A DNA stretch of 64,000 nt from Galaxea fascicularis. Its lineage: Eukaryota > Cnidaria > Anthozoa > Scleractinia > Euphylliidae. Under the pieces are notes generated by a model. That model was not told where the DNA came from, did no database searches, and saw only the letters and a list, made by a program, of their open reading frames with translations. Each line of letters opens with the position of its first letter. The stretch's first letter is position 1. Positions 25,068 through 36,300 of this stretch are shown piece after piece. The stretch is taken from positions 6,185,590-6,249,589 of the forward strand of contig OX419345.1 of assembly GCA_948470475.1 (NCBI GenBank). The letters are read 5' to 3'. A program made the translations under genes and the position numbers.

Positions 25068-25349
25068 TGGTTGCTTTCTAACTCTCTCTCTAGCACCAAG
25101 GCACAGAAGTAAACTGTATATGCATGCAATATAAACAACTAAATAAAGAAACATAAACTAGAACAACAGCACAGAAAGCGAACCTGAAACTAAACTGATA
25201 CAAGCACAACGGGTGCAGTCTCTGGTCCCTTAGGTTTGTCCTTCTAAGTGCAGCGAGTAGTAGAAAATTACTAATGTAAGGTAAAAGGACGCGAATTAGT
25301 GTTACCAGGAAAAACGCAAAAGCCTAGCACACTAGTTAAAGTCTCAGTC

Positions 25350-28300
25350 CTAATTTTGCCAAAAAGGGGCGTGCCGTTGGCGGCCAGACCTCCTTGGAGG
25401 AACGACAGCAGCAGACTCAGGTGGAGCACCTGAAAGAACCGAGCAGTCTGGCGAAGAGGCGGGATTGCAGGGTGGTGGGACAATGGCTGCAGGTACTGGA
25501 GGAAGTTCCTGAACAGGGACAACATCATGCGCAGGTTGCAGAACTGTTCGTTGTTCATAGGCGGGAGGTTGAGTAACCACCAGAGAAGGTGCAGGGGCAG
25601 TGGAGTGTCTTGGTGGTAGAATAACAGGGTCGGCGTCATCATCAGAGTCAAATGGGGAGGGCTTGTGAAGGCTACGAATGGGGCCCTGCGGAGACTGAGC
25701 CAAAACTGTCGGAGCCACTGGATAACATTCAGACATAGGCACCACGTAAAGTTTACTGCGAAACTGGGAGGTGGTGAACTTCCGGAGCTCACAAGAAAGG
25801 TCCTCACGGATGCTGACCACAAGGTACTTCTCACGGGCTTTCGATTTGTCTCTGTCACCTTTCAAGAAGACTAAGTCGCCGACAGAGACGGCAGCTGTGG
25901 ATAGGTTGGTACGGCCACGAGCCTTAGACTTTGCACTGGGTGTGTGATTCTGCCGGCGGGAGTAATGCTGACTAAGGATGAGTTGTCTGTCAACTATAGG
26001 TAGCTGTTCACCAGTTAGCTGGTCGCGCTGAGTCCAGACCTCCCGCGCCGAAAGGCCATCACGCCGGATGCGGGATTTTGTACTTGCCGTTGCTAGTGCG
26101 AGAGTGACGTCAGACACAGGTCCTCCCTCAGGGGACAAGTTTAGGAGCTCTAAACTGAGCTCCTCAATGGCACGTTCCGCGAAAGGATTCTTGTTGGGAT
26201 TCTTGACCCTGCCGATCTCCAAGGTAATGCCGTGGGAGAGGAGGATTGGGTCGGTGGCAAGTGCACAAAAACCAGGGGTAGGATCAACACGGACTGTGGC
26301 GCTGCCATCGTGTAAGGAACGCAGCTGGGAACATAAGAGTATGAGGGCGTTGCGGAGATCCTCATGTTTCTCACTCTTGATAAGGGTGGTTAAAGTGTAG
26401 GAGGAGACAGTCTCTCTTAGTACGAGGATCAAATGTCGGTGGCGACGGGCAACATCAGCAGCGAATGAAATGCCAATGGAACGAGGTGCTTCCTCGCTTG
26501 ACTGGGGCTAGAAGTGTTTAGGGATTGATTTCACAGATTCACAGATGTGACAGGAGGAAGATACAAGGTCGATGGCTTTGTCAACGTCCAGAGCGAAGAA
26601 GTGTCGGCTGAACAGACGCTTCATTTGGTACTTTGACGGGTGACTAAACCGGATGTGAAGAGCTGTTAAAAGGCCGTCTAAGACAGAGCGAGGAACAACC
26701 AGGCGCTCACGAGGGGGTTTGAAGGGTTGATGGTGTCGCCCAAAGAGAAGGCCGTCAGCGGCAATTACAACATCCTTAAGGTAGCGTTTCACATCAATAA
26801 TTTTGGTGGCTTTCTTAGAGGGGCGGGTACCTTGGCTAAGGTGAGAGTGTGTTCTCCGGAGGTGAGGGCACTCCAGCTGGGTAGCCTGCCAGGCAGCACG
26901 GCTAGTGAAGGGCATCTTGACAGAGCCTTGAAGGACATCACTAACAGAGAGGCTGCGAACAACAGAATCTTCAAGATCGATGATGAATTTGCAAATTTGG
27001 CAACTAGAGTCCAAACATTCCATTGGGTTTCGGCTTGCATAATCAGAGGGTAGGTTCTCAACGGCGATATGACGTAAGTGGACTGAATAGCGGCTGACTG
27101 TTGACAGGAAGGTGGTGACTCTTGAACTGGTTGAGAATTCTCCTCTCTTGAGCTTTTCGTAAGCTTGAACACAAGGTCTACTGTCGGTGAGTACCTCGGT
27201 CGTGTGGGGAGATTGAATGATGTAAGGGGCGAAATGACTAACTGCCGTGCAAATTTCCAAGGCTTCAATCTCGCAAGTTAACCAAGTCACTTGATGCTTA
27301 CGGAGCTTGGCACTGAAGAATCCAGCTAAGAGCAGCGACCCATTTCGGTGTACAAATAGCGTGGCTGCGATGCCTCTATTCTTGACGGAGCCGTCGGTCA
27401 CTATCCACAGGGCATCTTGGGGCTGGGGAATTGTGATGGCCCGGTGGTTTACCAATGCACGTTGGGCGGTTTTGAAGGTCAGCAGCAATTCATCGCACCA
27501 CACAATTTTTTCTCTTGATTCTTTCCCTGCAGTGGCTTGGTCCAGGGGATCAAGGAACTCTGAAAATCTTGGAAGCACACGGCCTAGAACCTTGTAGGCT
27601 CCGACAAAGGAGCGGAGGCCTTGCACTGTTGAGGGCGGCTCGACCGAGGATAATGCGGCCAATTTGTGGGGACTAGCTTGCAGGGTGCCATTAGACCAAA
27701 CCCAGCCCAGTGTAATGGCCTGTCTTGGGCAGATGATAGTTTTGGCTGCAGATAAGCGAAGATTGTTCTTTTGGAGTAGGGCAAGAACTCTCCCCCAATT
27801 GTCAAGGACTTCAATGGGGCTGTTTCCTCCATCATAGAGGTCTTCAGCAATCTTGGCAACACAGCCCTCTTGGATGAGGTCACCCAGAACACGGGACATT
27901 AGCTCTTCAAGACAGGTTTCGGACCCGGGCATTCCCATGGCGGAACGAGTGTAAACACGGATGCCTTTAAATGGTGTTGCAACACCACAGTATTTCATGG
28001 ATGAACTGGCCAGGGGAATCTGATAGAAAGACTTCAGCAAATCAGTGATAACCATGAACTTCCATTTCCCTATTTCACGCAGCACACTGTCAACATTTGG
28101 CATTAAGGAGGGTTGAGGCTTGCTATACTGGGCAACTTCTCCGAAGGATATCACGAGCCTGCTACCACCGTTGGGCTTCTTTACGAGAAACAAGGTGTTT
28201 AGGTACTCCACAAGGACGTTGACTTGCTCAGGTTTTGCAAAGACGCCGGCAGCTTCGAGCTCGTCAAACTTGGCTTGTAATTCCTCAAGGTCGTTTCTGT

Positions 28301-29466
28301 TGTACTGTGGGAGCCGGCCTTTGCGCTGAGGAGGAAGGGTGGGGCCAATGTTGACAACAGCTTCAATTTTGCCGCTTGCACCATTGTATTTAGAGATGGA
28401 GGGGTTGAACACATCATCAAACTCCAGGTTGAGAGCTATGAATTTCTCACGAGTGCCCTGATCTCGGCACCCATCAGGATCTACGATCACACGGGGTGAA
28501 AACGGCTTGCAGAGGGCTGGAGAAGGAGAGCCGGCACTGCATGTGGAGGGAGGTGAAGTGGAGGTGGAGGCTTCGACGGGTAGAATGTGTCGAACTTGGC
28601 ATAACAGCTCACCGCTCTTGAGAAGAACGGGGGGAGTCTGTCATGCTGGAGACGCGTACGGCATGATCTACGGATTGAATTTGCTGGGGAGGAGGCCACG
28701 CATCTTCTGGTTTACGTGGCATGTTAGAAGGACAGTCGAGCCGGGGCTCAAGGGCCCACAAGGTGTCGGAGTCAGCGTCAGAAGGGGTACTGAACTGGAC
28801 ATACGCCCCTTGCAAAAAAACTGTGCGGTCTGGGTTGCGTAGTAGGAAGGATTGTGTACGCCGCACATTGGGTTGACGTGTATGCCTGGAGGGTGAGCCG
28901 TAGCTGATAATCTCAATCTGACGTTTGGCAGGGCGAACACCGATGTCGTTGCGGACCATGAAGGGGTTACCAGCCAGGATATCAACGTCTAGCTAACGAA
29001 CGACCAGGGCATCTAATTCAAACGTCCACTGTCCACGGGTAAGGGAGCAGTGGACCTCGCCAATGGCATCCATTGGAGTAACTCCATCAGCCTGACGAGC
29101 CATTTGGGAGGCCGGGGTTATGGGGAAACCATACAGCTTGGCGGAGGAGGCGCGGACCATGTTGGAAGTTGCACCGGTGTCCAGGGTCAGCTGCACTGGG
29201 TGTTCGTGATAGAGGGTGTTAAGGACAGGTGATTGGACTATGCTCACACGAAGGGCTGCTGGCTCTTCACCCTGGGCTGGTGGGACTACAAGGTCACTGC
29301 TCTCATCCAAGGGCTCGCACTCCTCAGCACCGAGGTCGTCAGGGTCATCCATCACCATGCGTGACCGAGCCCATGGTCGACGGTCACGGTCGGGCAGGTA
29401 ACGACAATCCATCAGGTTGTGAGTGTTATGTGGGCGACCGGCTGTTTTGCATAGGATGCAGGACAA
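25350..29466 (-). pseudogene. Pol of the Gypsy-like element: protease, RT, RNase H, integrase (broken)
   Basis: Read from 29466 down. A CX2C...HX4C zinc knuckle starts the frame, then an aspartic protease with DTGA near 29180. An in-frame TAG interrupts at 28993-28995, and the same frame continues to about 28630. A one-base frameshift near 28620-28645 leads into the frame running to 26508. That frame holds RT (motif A ITDLLKSFYQ, motif B-like MGMPGSE, motif C reading AED where ADD is expected), RNase H (VTDGS near its start), and the integrase HHCC zinc region (HIRFSH ... CHIC). Another in-frame TAG at 26508-26510 precedes the integrase core (FAADVARRHR ... NPFAERAIEEL) and the C-terminal DNA-binding part to 25350. 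These breaks make it a pseudogene. Confidence 0.88.
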
Positions 29467-29479
29467 GAAGGGGCGTCGT

Positions 29480-29880
29480 CGAGGTTGGCCTTGACCACTA
29501 TTAGGGTGGCGTCTGGTAAGGTACTGCCAATACGCATGGCTTTGGTATCTTCCATGCTACGTAACTCATCAAGGAGAGATCCAAGAGCTAGGGAGATCTC
29601 AGGTTTGAGGGAAGCCAGGGTCTAATTGCATAATTCAGAACCGTATTTTTGTTTCACTAAGAGAGGTAAGCCTGGATGTATCAACTGGAGCCAGAGGACA
29701 ACGACAGTGTTCTCTAGTGTGGGGGAGAGGTCTTCATCGGCAGTTACCTGATCTCCATGGTATGTTAAGCCACCATGAACAGAAAGGAGGTTATCCTCAA
29801 AGAAAGCCATAAGACGCTGAATAATGTTGACGGATTTTTTGCCATATGTCGTTCAGGGAAGTTGAGTGTTTTACGATAGA
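29480..29880 (-). pseudogene. Gag remnant of the Gypsy-like element
   Basis: Frame 29810-29622 reads MAFFEDNL ... LWLQLIHPGLP, a Gag-like pattern. It ends at an in-frame TAG (29622-29624) followed by further plausible Gag in the same frame. A frameshift near 29525-29560 is needed to reach the zinc-knuckle frame. Upstream, [13 protein letters not shown] appears in a different frame, suggesting an internal deletion. Confidence 0.6.
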
Positions 29881-30304
29881 ATTCCTAGAGATTACAGGAC
29901 AGAAGTTGGCTATTTGGCCGAGTTGTAGGTCCAGATGGGCGTTCTTTTGGGCGGCAGTGAGTCACTGAGCTTCAGGAACCGCAGTGCCATCGTCGGTGAG
30001 GCCCCTACGTGGATTGGCGGTCGTTTGTTTCTGCCAGGTTACATCGAGAAAGGGGACAAAGGTCTTGTCGAGAGAAAGAACATAGATCAAGTTCTGCCGC
30101 CAACTTTCGTACGACGTAATCGTCTCGATCTTTGTTAGTTGCTACTGTTTGGGTGCTCGAGGCGAGGCGGCCATGTCGGGAAGTTCACAAATCGCTCACC
30201 TGAAATAATGGATTTGTCACCTTGTTATGGAGTAGATGTCGCAGGATCCGAAGTCCACACTTGTATTAGGGAATTCGAGGCGTGGGTTAACCGCTGCCAC
30301 CACG

Positions 30305-30423
30305 CCAATAAGGAAGGAACACTGCGTTAACTCGAAGGTTTAATAACAACAACTCGAATAAATGGCGAGCACATGGAACAGACGCCGACAACCGCTGAGT
30401 ACAATGTAAATAATGTAGTGGCG
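30305..30423 (-). repeat. Upstream LTR remnant of the Gypsy-like element
   Basis: Directly repeats 24936-25067 apart from a small deletion and a few substitutions. It is shorter than a normal LTR, consistent with loss of its U3 end. Its minus-strand 3' edge is followed within about 2 bp by the putative primer-binding site. Confidence 0.72.
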
Positions 30424-30433
30424 CTATAAATAA

Positions 30434-30542
30434 CAAATCGCACGACCTTCTCGTACAATTCGGAATTAATAGATACTCGTGATTTTGCACGAGCCTAAAT
30501 GGTACCTATTAATCCCGAGTTGTACTCGAGGTCGTGCGATTT
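30434..30542. mobile_element. Short MITE with AAATCGCACGACCT ends
   Basis: A 109-bp element with inverted arms: AAATCGCACGACCT ... GGAATTAAT at the left and ATTAATCCCGAG ... AGGTCGTGCGATTT at the right. It lies immediately outside the truncated LTR of the Gypsy-like element. Confidence 0.82.
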
Positions 30543-33301
30543 CCCGTACAAAACAATCACTCTGCACGTGCATTTTACATTTTGGTACATTTCTTTACCG
30601 TCGATCCTCTGCAAAACAAAGCGTGAAATGACCAATGCAAATTTCAGGCAGTTTCTCGAGAACGTGAGTGTATGACGGCAAAATCTTCTTTCTTTTTTCT
30701 TACTTTGACGTCGTTCATACTAACTTTTAGTCCCTGGAGAGTTCGCCGGCATTTTCCAAGTTAAGCAAATTTTAATGATTGCGAAAGAGTTACAAAAACG
30801 AGAAGTTATATTTGTAAATGACGTTCTCGTTCCCGGCCTGGTTCCGTCCTCAATTCTTAAACTCCCTAATAAAACACACTGTAGAATGAATGTCGAAAGC
30901 TCATAGTTTTTTACAAACCATTTTACCAGAGAACACTTTTGCGTATATTTTTTTAGTAAAATTAATGTTTGTATTAAACTAGGGCCAATTGTACAAGTCG
31001 AAATTTAGCTCAACATAAGCTTATCCGAATTTCAACTTATGAACAAGAAACCGAAGACACGAGATTTAAATTGTTTCAGTCATCTTGCCTGTGTCCAATT
31101 ACTGCCAGCATCTTTGTTGTAAGGACTCCGTGATTACCGGTTGTCGGTGTTGCTGGCTTGTTAAAGATGAATTAAATAGGTACAACAAGACCAGTATCCT
31201 AGACAAGATTGCAACATTCCGTTTGAACCACTCACGTACAGATCATTGTTCCAGAATTTTGCCTTGCTTAAGGTTACCGCATACCGTGAGGGGTGTCTAA
31301 CGTCCAAGCGACGTAGCGCATCCGGTTTAAAGTGTAGATGCCTAAACTCCTACATCAAATTAAAGCTTATAGAGCTAGCTATCAAACTATACCAAGAACC
31401 TTGAAACAAAAATTAATTGGCGAATTTTTCATGACCTCTAAATGCGAGCGTCCGAATCACCTCTTCAGAGCTACAAGTCAAAGCGAATTTTGTCTTTCGC
31501 TGATTTTAATTTGTTCCTCAGTTCCTGGACACAAAGCGCTAAGAAACGTGTCTGCATTTTGTTATACTCAATTACAGTGAAAAGGTATAGAACATTTTCG
31601 AAATACTGTTAAAAAATGTGAAGTTATCGTACAAAAATTGCCTTCGAAGAAAAAACTTTTCGAAATAAAAAATTCGCAGACAAAATTTTGTTGTTAATAC
31701 GTTGGACTAGGCACTGTCCAAATTAACTGATTTTTCGAAGTCATATCTCATATCTAGTACTGAAAATAGCGTTTTGGAGCATCCAAATTTGGGAATTTCT
31801 GCGGGAGGATAACCCCACACACCCTCCAAGGCACGCGCCTTCCGCACTCGCTAGTGTCACCCATCCTGTCTAGTTTGTTATAAAAAGTAGAGAAGGATTT
31901 GTTGACATCATTACTACTCTCAGAAACTGTAGACTCCCAATTTAATTGTGAGAGATAATTGGCAAATTTTTCTTCTGAAAATTTTTCGTTGCTTTATTTT
32001 CCCGCCTAATAGAGTTCTAAAGTGTGACGTCACAAAAAAATTAAATTTGTGAAATTACGGGATTTGGCGCCATTTTCGAATAGAGCATCTTTAAAAAAGG
32101 GTCCTTGCCAAAAATTAGCTTTTAACTGTAATTCCCAGCCGAAATGTAAAGGATTAAAATTTGATATTGCCCCATACTCTTAATTTTGAGTCATTTCTAA
32201 ACTGAAGGAACGGACACAAATTTTGAAGGGTTTGCATGGGATGCCATCAAACTTTGATCCCTAATATCTCTACCGGGAATTGCAATTCAGAGCTAATTTT
32301 TGGGACGAGGGCGTCTTTTAGGATGCTCTATACGAACATGGCATGACATCCTATAATTAAAAAAATATTTTTGTAACGTCATCACTTTAGAACTCTATGA
32401 GCGGCACACACAAAATTCTGAAAAATGGTCACTTATGTCAGAAACAATGTTGCCGCTTAAAAAATGCGCATCATAGTTGTTTACAAAGATATTATCAATA
32501 AGTGTTGGCGGGGCGTTGTGAACCCTTGTGGTTTGTCTATTGTTAGAGTGAAACAAAGGCTTTGAAGAGCATGCAAAAAACTTTGTACTCTCCTCGAAAG
32601 TCGCAAAAAAACCCATTTCAAGGTTACGGGCTTAGTCCCGCGCGGCCAAAATGTAACCTTATATCCTGTATTTCATTGGCTAATAGGTTGCTATAACAAC
32701 GAATGAACATCATTCAACTTCCATTGACTTGGGTTGGGTGGAAAACGTGCGTCGACTTGCGCACAAATTTGATCTCGACCAAAGTGAGCGTAAGTCAACG
32801 CAAGAGCACGCAAGCCCTGGCCAAACGGAGTCGCAAATAGACCCAAGTTTTCAACTAGCGTCTACTTGCCAGTCCATTTGGCCAGGACTTTAAAGAAAAT
32901 ATGCAGGCTCAATGAAATGAATGCACTTTTCTAGTGTTTATTTCAATAGCCCAATTTTGAAATGAAAGGGTTTTTTAAAGTCAATACGCTAGTTAGAGTA
33001 CATTTTGTGGTGCAGTTGTTTTCGGGTAACTGTTTGCGACTTATGAAAACCATCGCAACTTTTAGAACCAACACACTACACCTTACAAGGCCTCTCTACG
33101 TGGTGGCTCGAATTTAACAAAACTATAACAAAACCGCGAGTGTGATCATTCAAATAAATATTTCAAAGCGTCTTCCTATGCCTCTGTTTTCTATACTGTA
33201 CAAAGTAGTTCTATGAAGCTTTTGAATCTGTGGATAACAACTCGATCAGCCAATAAAATGATAGCCTTCAATTCTAACGCGTCTTGGAGGGACTATAAGA
33301 G
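30543..33301. other. Intergenic stretch between the LTR element and the GGT gene
   Basis: About 30545-30872 looks like one half of a larger MITE, ending TTCTTAAACTCCCT. A LINE endonuclease scrap lies at 32395-32616. The segment 31890-32400 contains internally inverted words such as AGAGTTCTAAAGTG (32009) and CACTTTAGAACTCT (32384), so it is probably another inverted-repeat element. No gene is supported. Confidence 0.5.
32395..32616 (-). pseudogene. LINE endonuclease-domain fragment
   Basis: The 73-codon minus-strand frame ends with PTLIDNIFVNN ... SDISDHFSEFCV. This pattern, with Asp-Asn and SDH, matches the C-terminal end of the apurinic-type endonuclease of non-LTR retrotransposons. No flanking RT was found, so it is an isolated scrap. 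Confidence 0.65.
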
Positions 33302-36300
33302 TTAATATCCAGCTGGTAGTCCTCCTTTCCTGTAATCCGACTCGGCGTAGATTTGAGGTATAAGACTGTAAATGTATCCCTTTCGTTTTCCGTGAGCGTC
33401 TGTCAGTTTGAACTTGTGAGGGTTCTTAACAATGCCTTGCACTACAGCATGACTAACATCGCTTACTTCGACCTGCAAAGGGAGGTACAGTATTAGCGCT
33501 AAGTATTGAGGTATCTTTCTTTACTTTACTTTACTTTATTGAAGTCTTTGCATACTACACAAATAAATCAATAAATAAATAAATATCAGCAACTGGAGCT
33601 AAAATGAATTTATAAGATAGAAACTTTCCATTCCCAATTTATTTACAACCCACTGTTTGGAGGATTATAAGAAAGGAGTTTGTAACTGTGAAAGTCTAAA
33701 AGCCTGCTCTTAAAAGTGTGGAGTGAGTCCACTCTTTTTTTTGTGCCCGTTGGCAATTTGTTCCAAGCAAGGATAGACCAAAAATAAAAGGAATATTTAA
33801 ATAGTTTTGTTTTACATGAGGTACTTGGTAATTAGGTTCGCACGAGTTACACGTTTTCTGCTGTACATAGTTTGGCGGAAAAAGTCTTGATGGCCAAAAT
33901 CTTCATAACCAGCTCTAGCATCATATTCCTTCTATATTCTAGTGGTAACAGAGAAAGCATAAGTAGCCGATCCCCATGGGACATATTCCATGGATAATTG
34001 AAAATAGTAAACACTTAATGACTGTTCCCAAGGAGAACAGTGAATTTTGTTTCCCTCGAATCTCAGTTTCCTTTTTATTTGGGGTGCAATAGAACAAGAT
34101 TTATTGGCAAAACTGACCATTCCTTTTATCCAATGCCTTTTTGATTCAGTGATGCGGTGAATTGTGTAAACTTTGTGTTCAAATGAACTGTAAACTGTGT
34201 TGTTATTCATTTTTTTAGAGTTCAATTCAGCCCGCTCACCTTATGTCCAATGGTCTCGAGTCCTTTAATTACTTCCGCTGAGAATTTAGTTTCTGCGAAT
34301 ACAGAGCTTGGGTAAAGCTGATCGTGTACTCTTGGCATTGTGATGGAAGTCTGCAGATCCTTTTTGAACCAGAAATAGTTCATAATTGCCTGCAAAGTAG
34401 AGTGGGTCATCAACTGAGTGCCGAGAGTAATTCGCGTTTGCCTTGATTTTGCTTTGCTTCGCTCGGTAGACGAGTGATTGGTCGGCAAAACTGTCGACTC
34501 TTTCTCAACCAATGAGAAGCAAAAGCGAAACCAGTCGTGACGCGCATAAGCGTATTTTCCCGTGTTTGGCGCCGGCCACGTGTAATTGCTTTGCAATTTC
34601 TTAGTGGTTCATTGCGTTGTTTGCGTCCATTTTCTTTCGAATTCCTTCCCACTGTCACATATAATAACCAGGAAGGTAACAGACTGGGACCTTCGCTGCG
34701 CCAGGTCTTCAAAACAAACTTGTCATATATTGTGACCATTCTAAAAGTCCAGTTTTCACAAATAGAGGGCGTACCGCTTAGTTTAGCAAAGTAACCTTAC
34801 AACAGAACAGGGTCTTACCTGTGCCACTGACGTCGTAATGATGGTTCCTCCTGCAGCGCCTATTGTCATCAATACATTACCTTTCTTATCGAGCATGATC
34901 ACGGGCACCGCTGAGGACTGCGGTCTCTTGCCAGGGTTGATAAAATTGACTGGTGATGGAGGGAGACCAAACTCGTTTGTCACGTTTGGCGCGCTGAAGT
35001 CGTCCATTTCGTTGTTGTACACAAAACCGAGTTTGTTTGAGAGAAACTTGGCTCCGAAGCTGCAAAAAGTAAAATGAATGCGTGCCGGGTTGAGATTAGG
35101 AACAAAATCTAACCTTTCGAGCAGTTTAAAGTTTGGATTCATCTCTTTGAATAGCTCTTTGAATCAGTTTTAACTCGTTAAGCTGGTGGCAGTGCAGCTG
35201 AGGTATCTGGATTAACTGCCGATCCCGATTAGGCCGGAAAGAGGGGTCAAGAAAGAGACTGAAACACCATTACATGTTTCGGTTTGCAATAGCCAGCAAC
35301 AACATCCGCGTTTCCACATTTTACACCGTTTCAGTAATTAAGTGTGCTGCTTATTAAAATCTTACCATAATGTTTGAGCAATTTTCACGGTTGGTGCAGT
35401 CACAGGCTTCCCAAGCTCAAAATTCGACTCTGCATACGTGGTATATGGGACAGCTTGTGTATATAGATAATTGCATGGGAAGTGATTCGAAATCGTCGTC
35501 TCTCCTTCACTAAACGTCGTCAGAATGGCTTCAAAATCGGCCCAAGAGACAAGTACGCGACACACTTGCGGTAGAAAAACTTTATTTCAAATTAGATACA
35601 CAATTTTTTTACGATCGGTGACATTCCCATACAATTCTCTAAATACACAAGCTGTCCCATACACCATGTATGCAGAGTCGAATTTTGAGCTTGGGAAGCC
35701 TGTGGTGCAGTTTGTGTGTCTCTGCGAACAATGGTTCACACTAGTTTCGTACGTCTTCTGTTAAAAAAGTTTGTTGTTTATGTGATTTCTATTCTAGCAA
35801 CTGTACACTTACTATCCATTGACTGTGCTTGTAAGAGACACTGCATCTCCGTTAGCGGCCAGTACAACCAGATGGGTTGTTCCTGTTTTGATTGGCACGT
35901 GGTACCGTGGTGTACCGTAATAATCTGGGGCGTGTGTTTCCTTGTCCGTGATGAGGTGTCTTAGCTCATCTGCAAGTTTTGTGCTCATCATTTCTTTGAC
36001 AGTCTAGGAGTAAGTTACAAAGAAACAACGTTTATTATTATTTTTTAAATCATTACTGGTTTATATGGTAACTGGTTGAGATGTAGCGCCAGTTAGTCAG
36101 GGGCACCCAACGAGCCAAGTCAACCAAAAGCTGTAAAAGGCATTTTTAAGTACCTCATGGTGTTTGAAGCTAGTCTGAAATGTCAGCCGTCTCCTCCCCT
36201 TTGAGTTAGAGTGAGGGTATCCATAAGCTAGATGAATTTGATCTGTTCAGATTCCTTAACTGAAATTTTAAATGCCCGAAAATTTTAGTGAACGAAATCT

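Larger units (their letters stand above)
24936..30423 (-). mobile_element. Degenerate Ty3/Gypsy-like LTR retrotransposon
   Basis: Coding order on the minus strand is gag, zinc knuckle, protease, reverse transcriptase, RNase H, integrase, the Ty3/Gypsy order. The element is bounded by a direct repeat of 119-132 bp (24936-25067 and 30305-30423) interpreted as LTR remnants. Just inside the upstream copy, at about 30302-30291 read on the minus strand, is TGGTGGCAGCGG, which starts with TGG like a tRNA primer-binding site. The upstream LTR appears truncated because similarity stops at 30423, beyond which lies a MITE. Three in-frame TAG codons and at least two frameshifts show it is not autonomous. 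Relatedness to a specific coral Gypsy lineage is inferred. Confidence 0.85.

Noticed and set aside
26727..27597. Plus-strand frames across the pol region
   Set aside because: They are antisense shadows of the retrotransposon RT and RNase H frame.
35362..35565. Minus-strand frame as a GGT exon
   Set aside because: GGT exons on each side already join in phase at GY|FGAKF. The frame lies in an inverted repeat.
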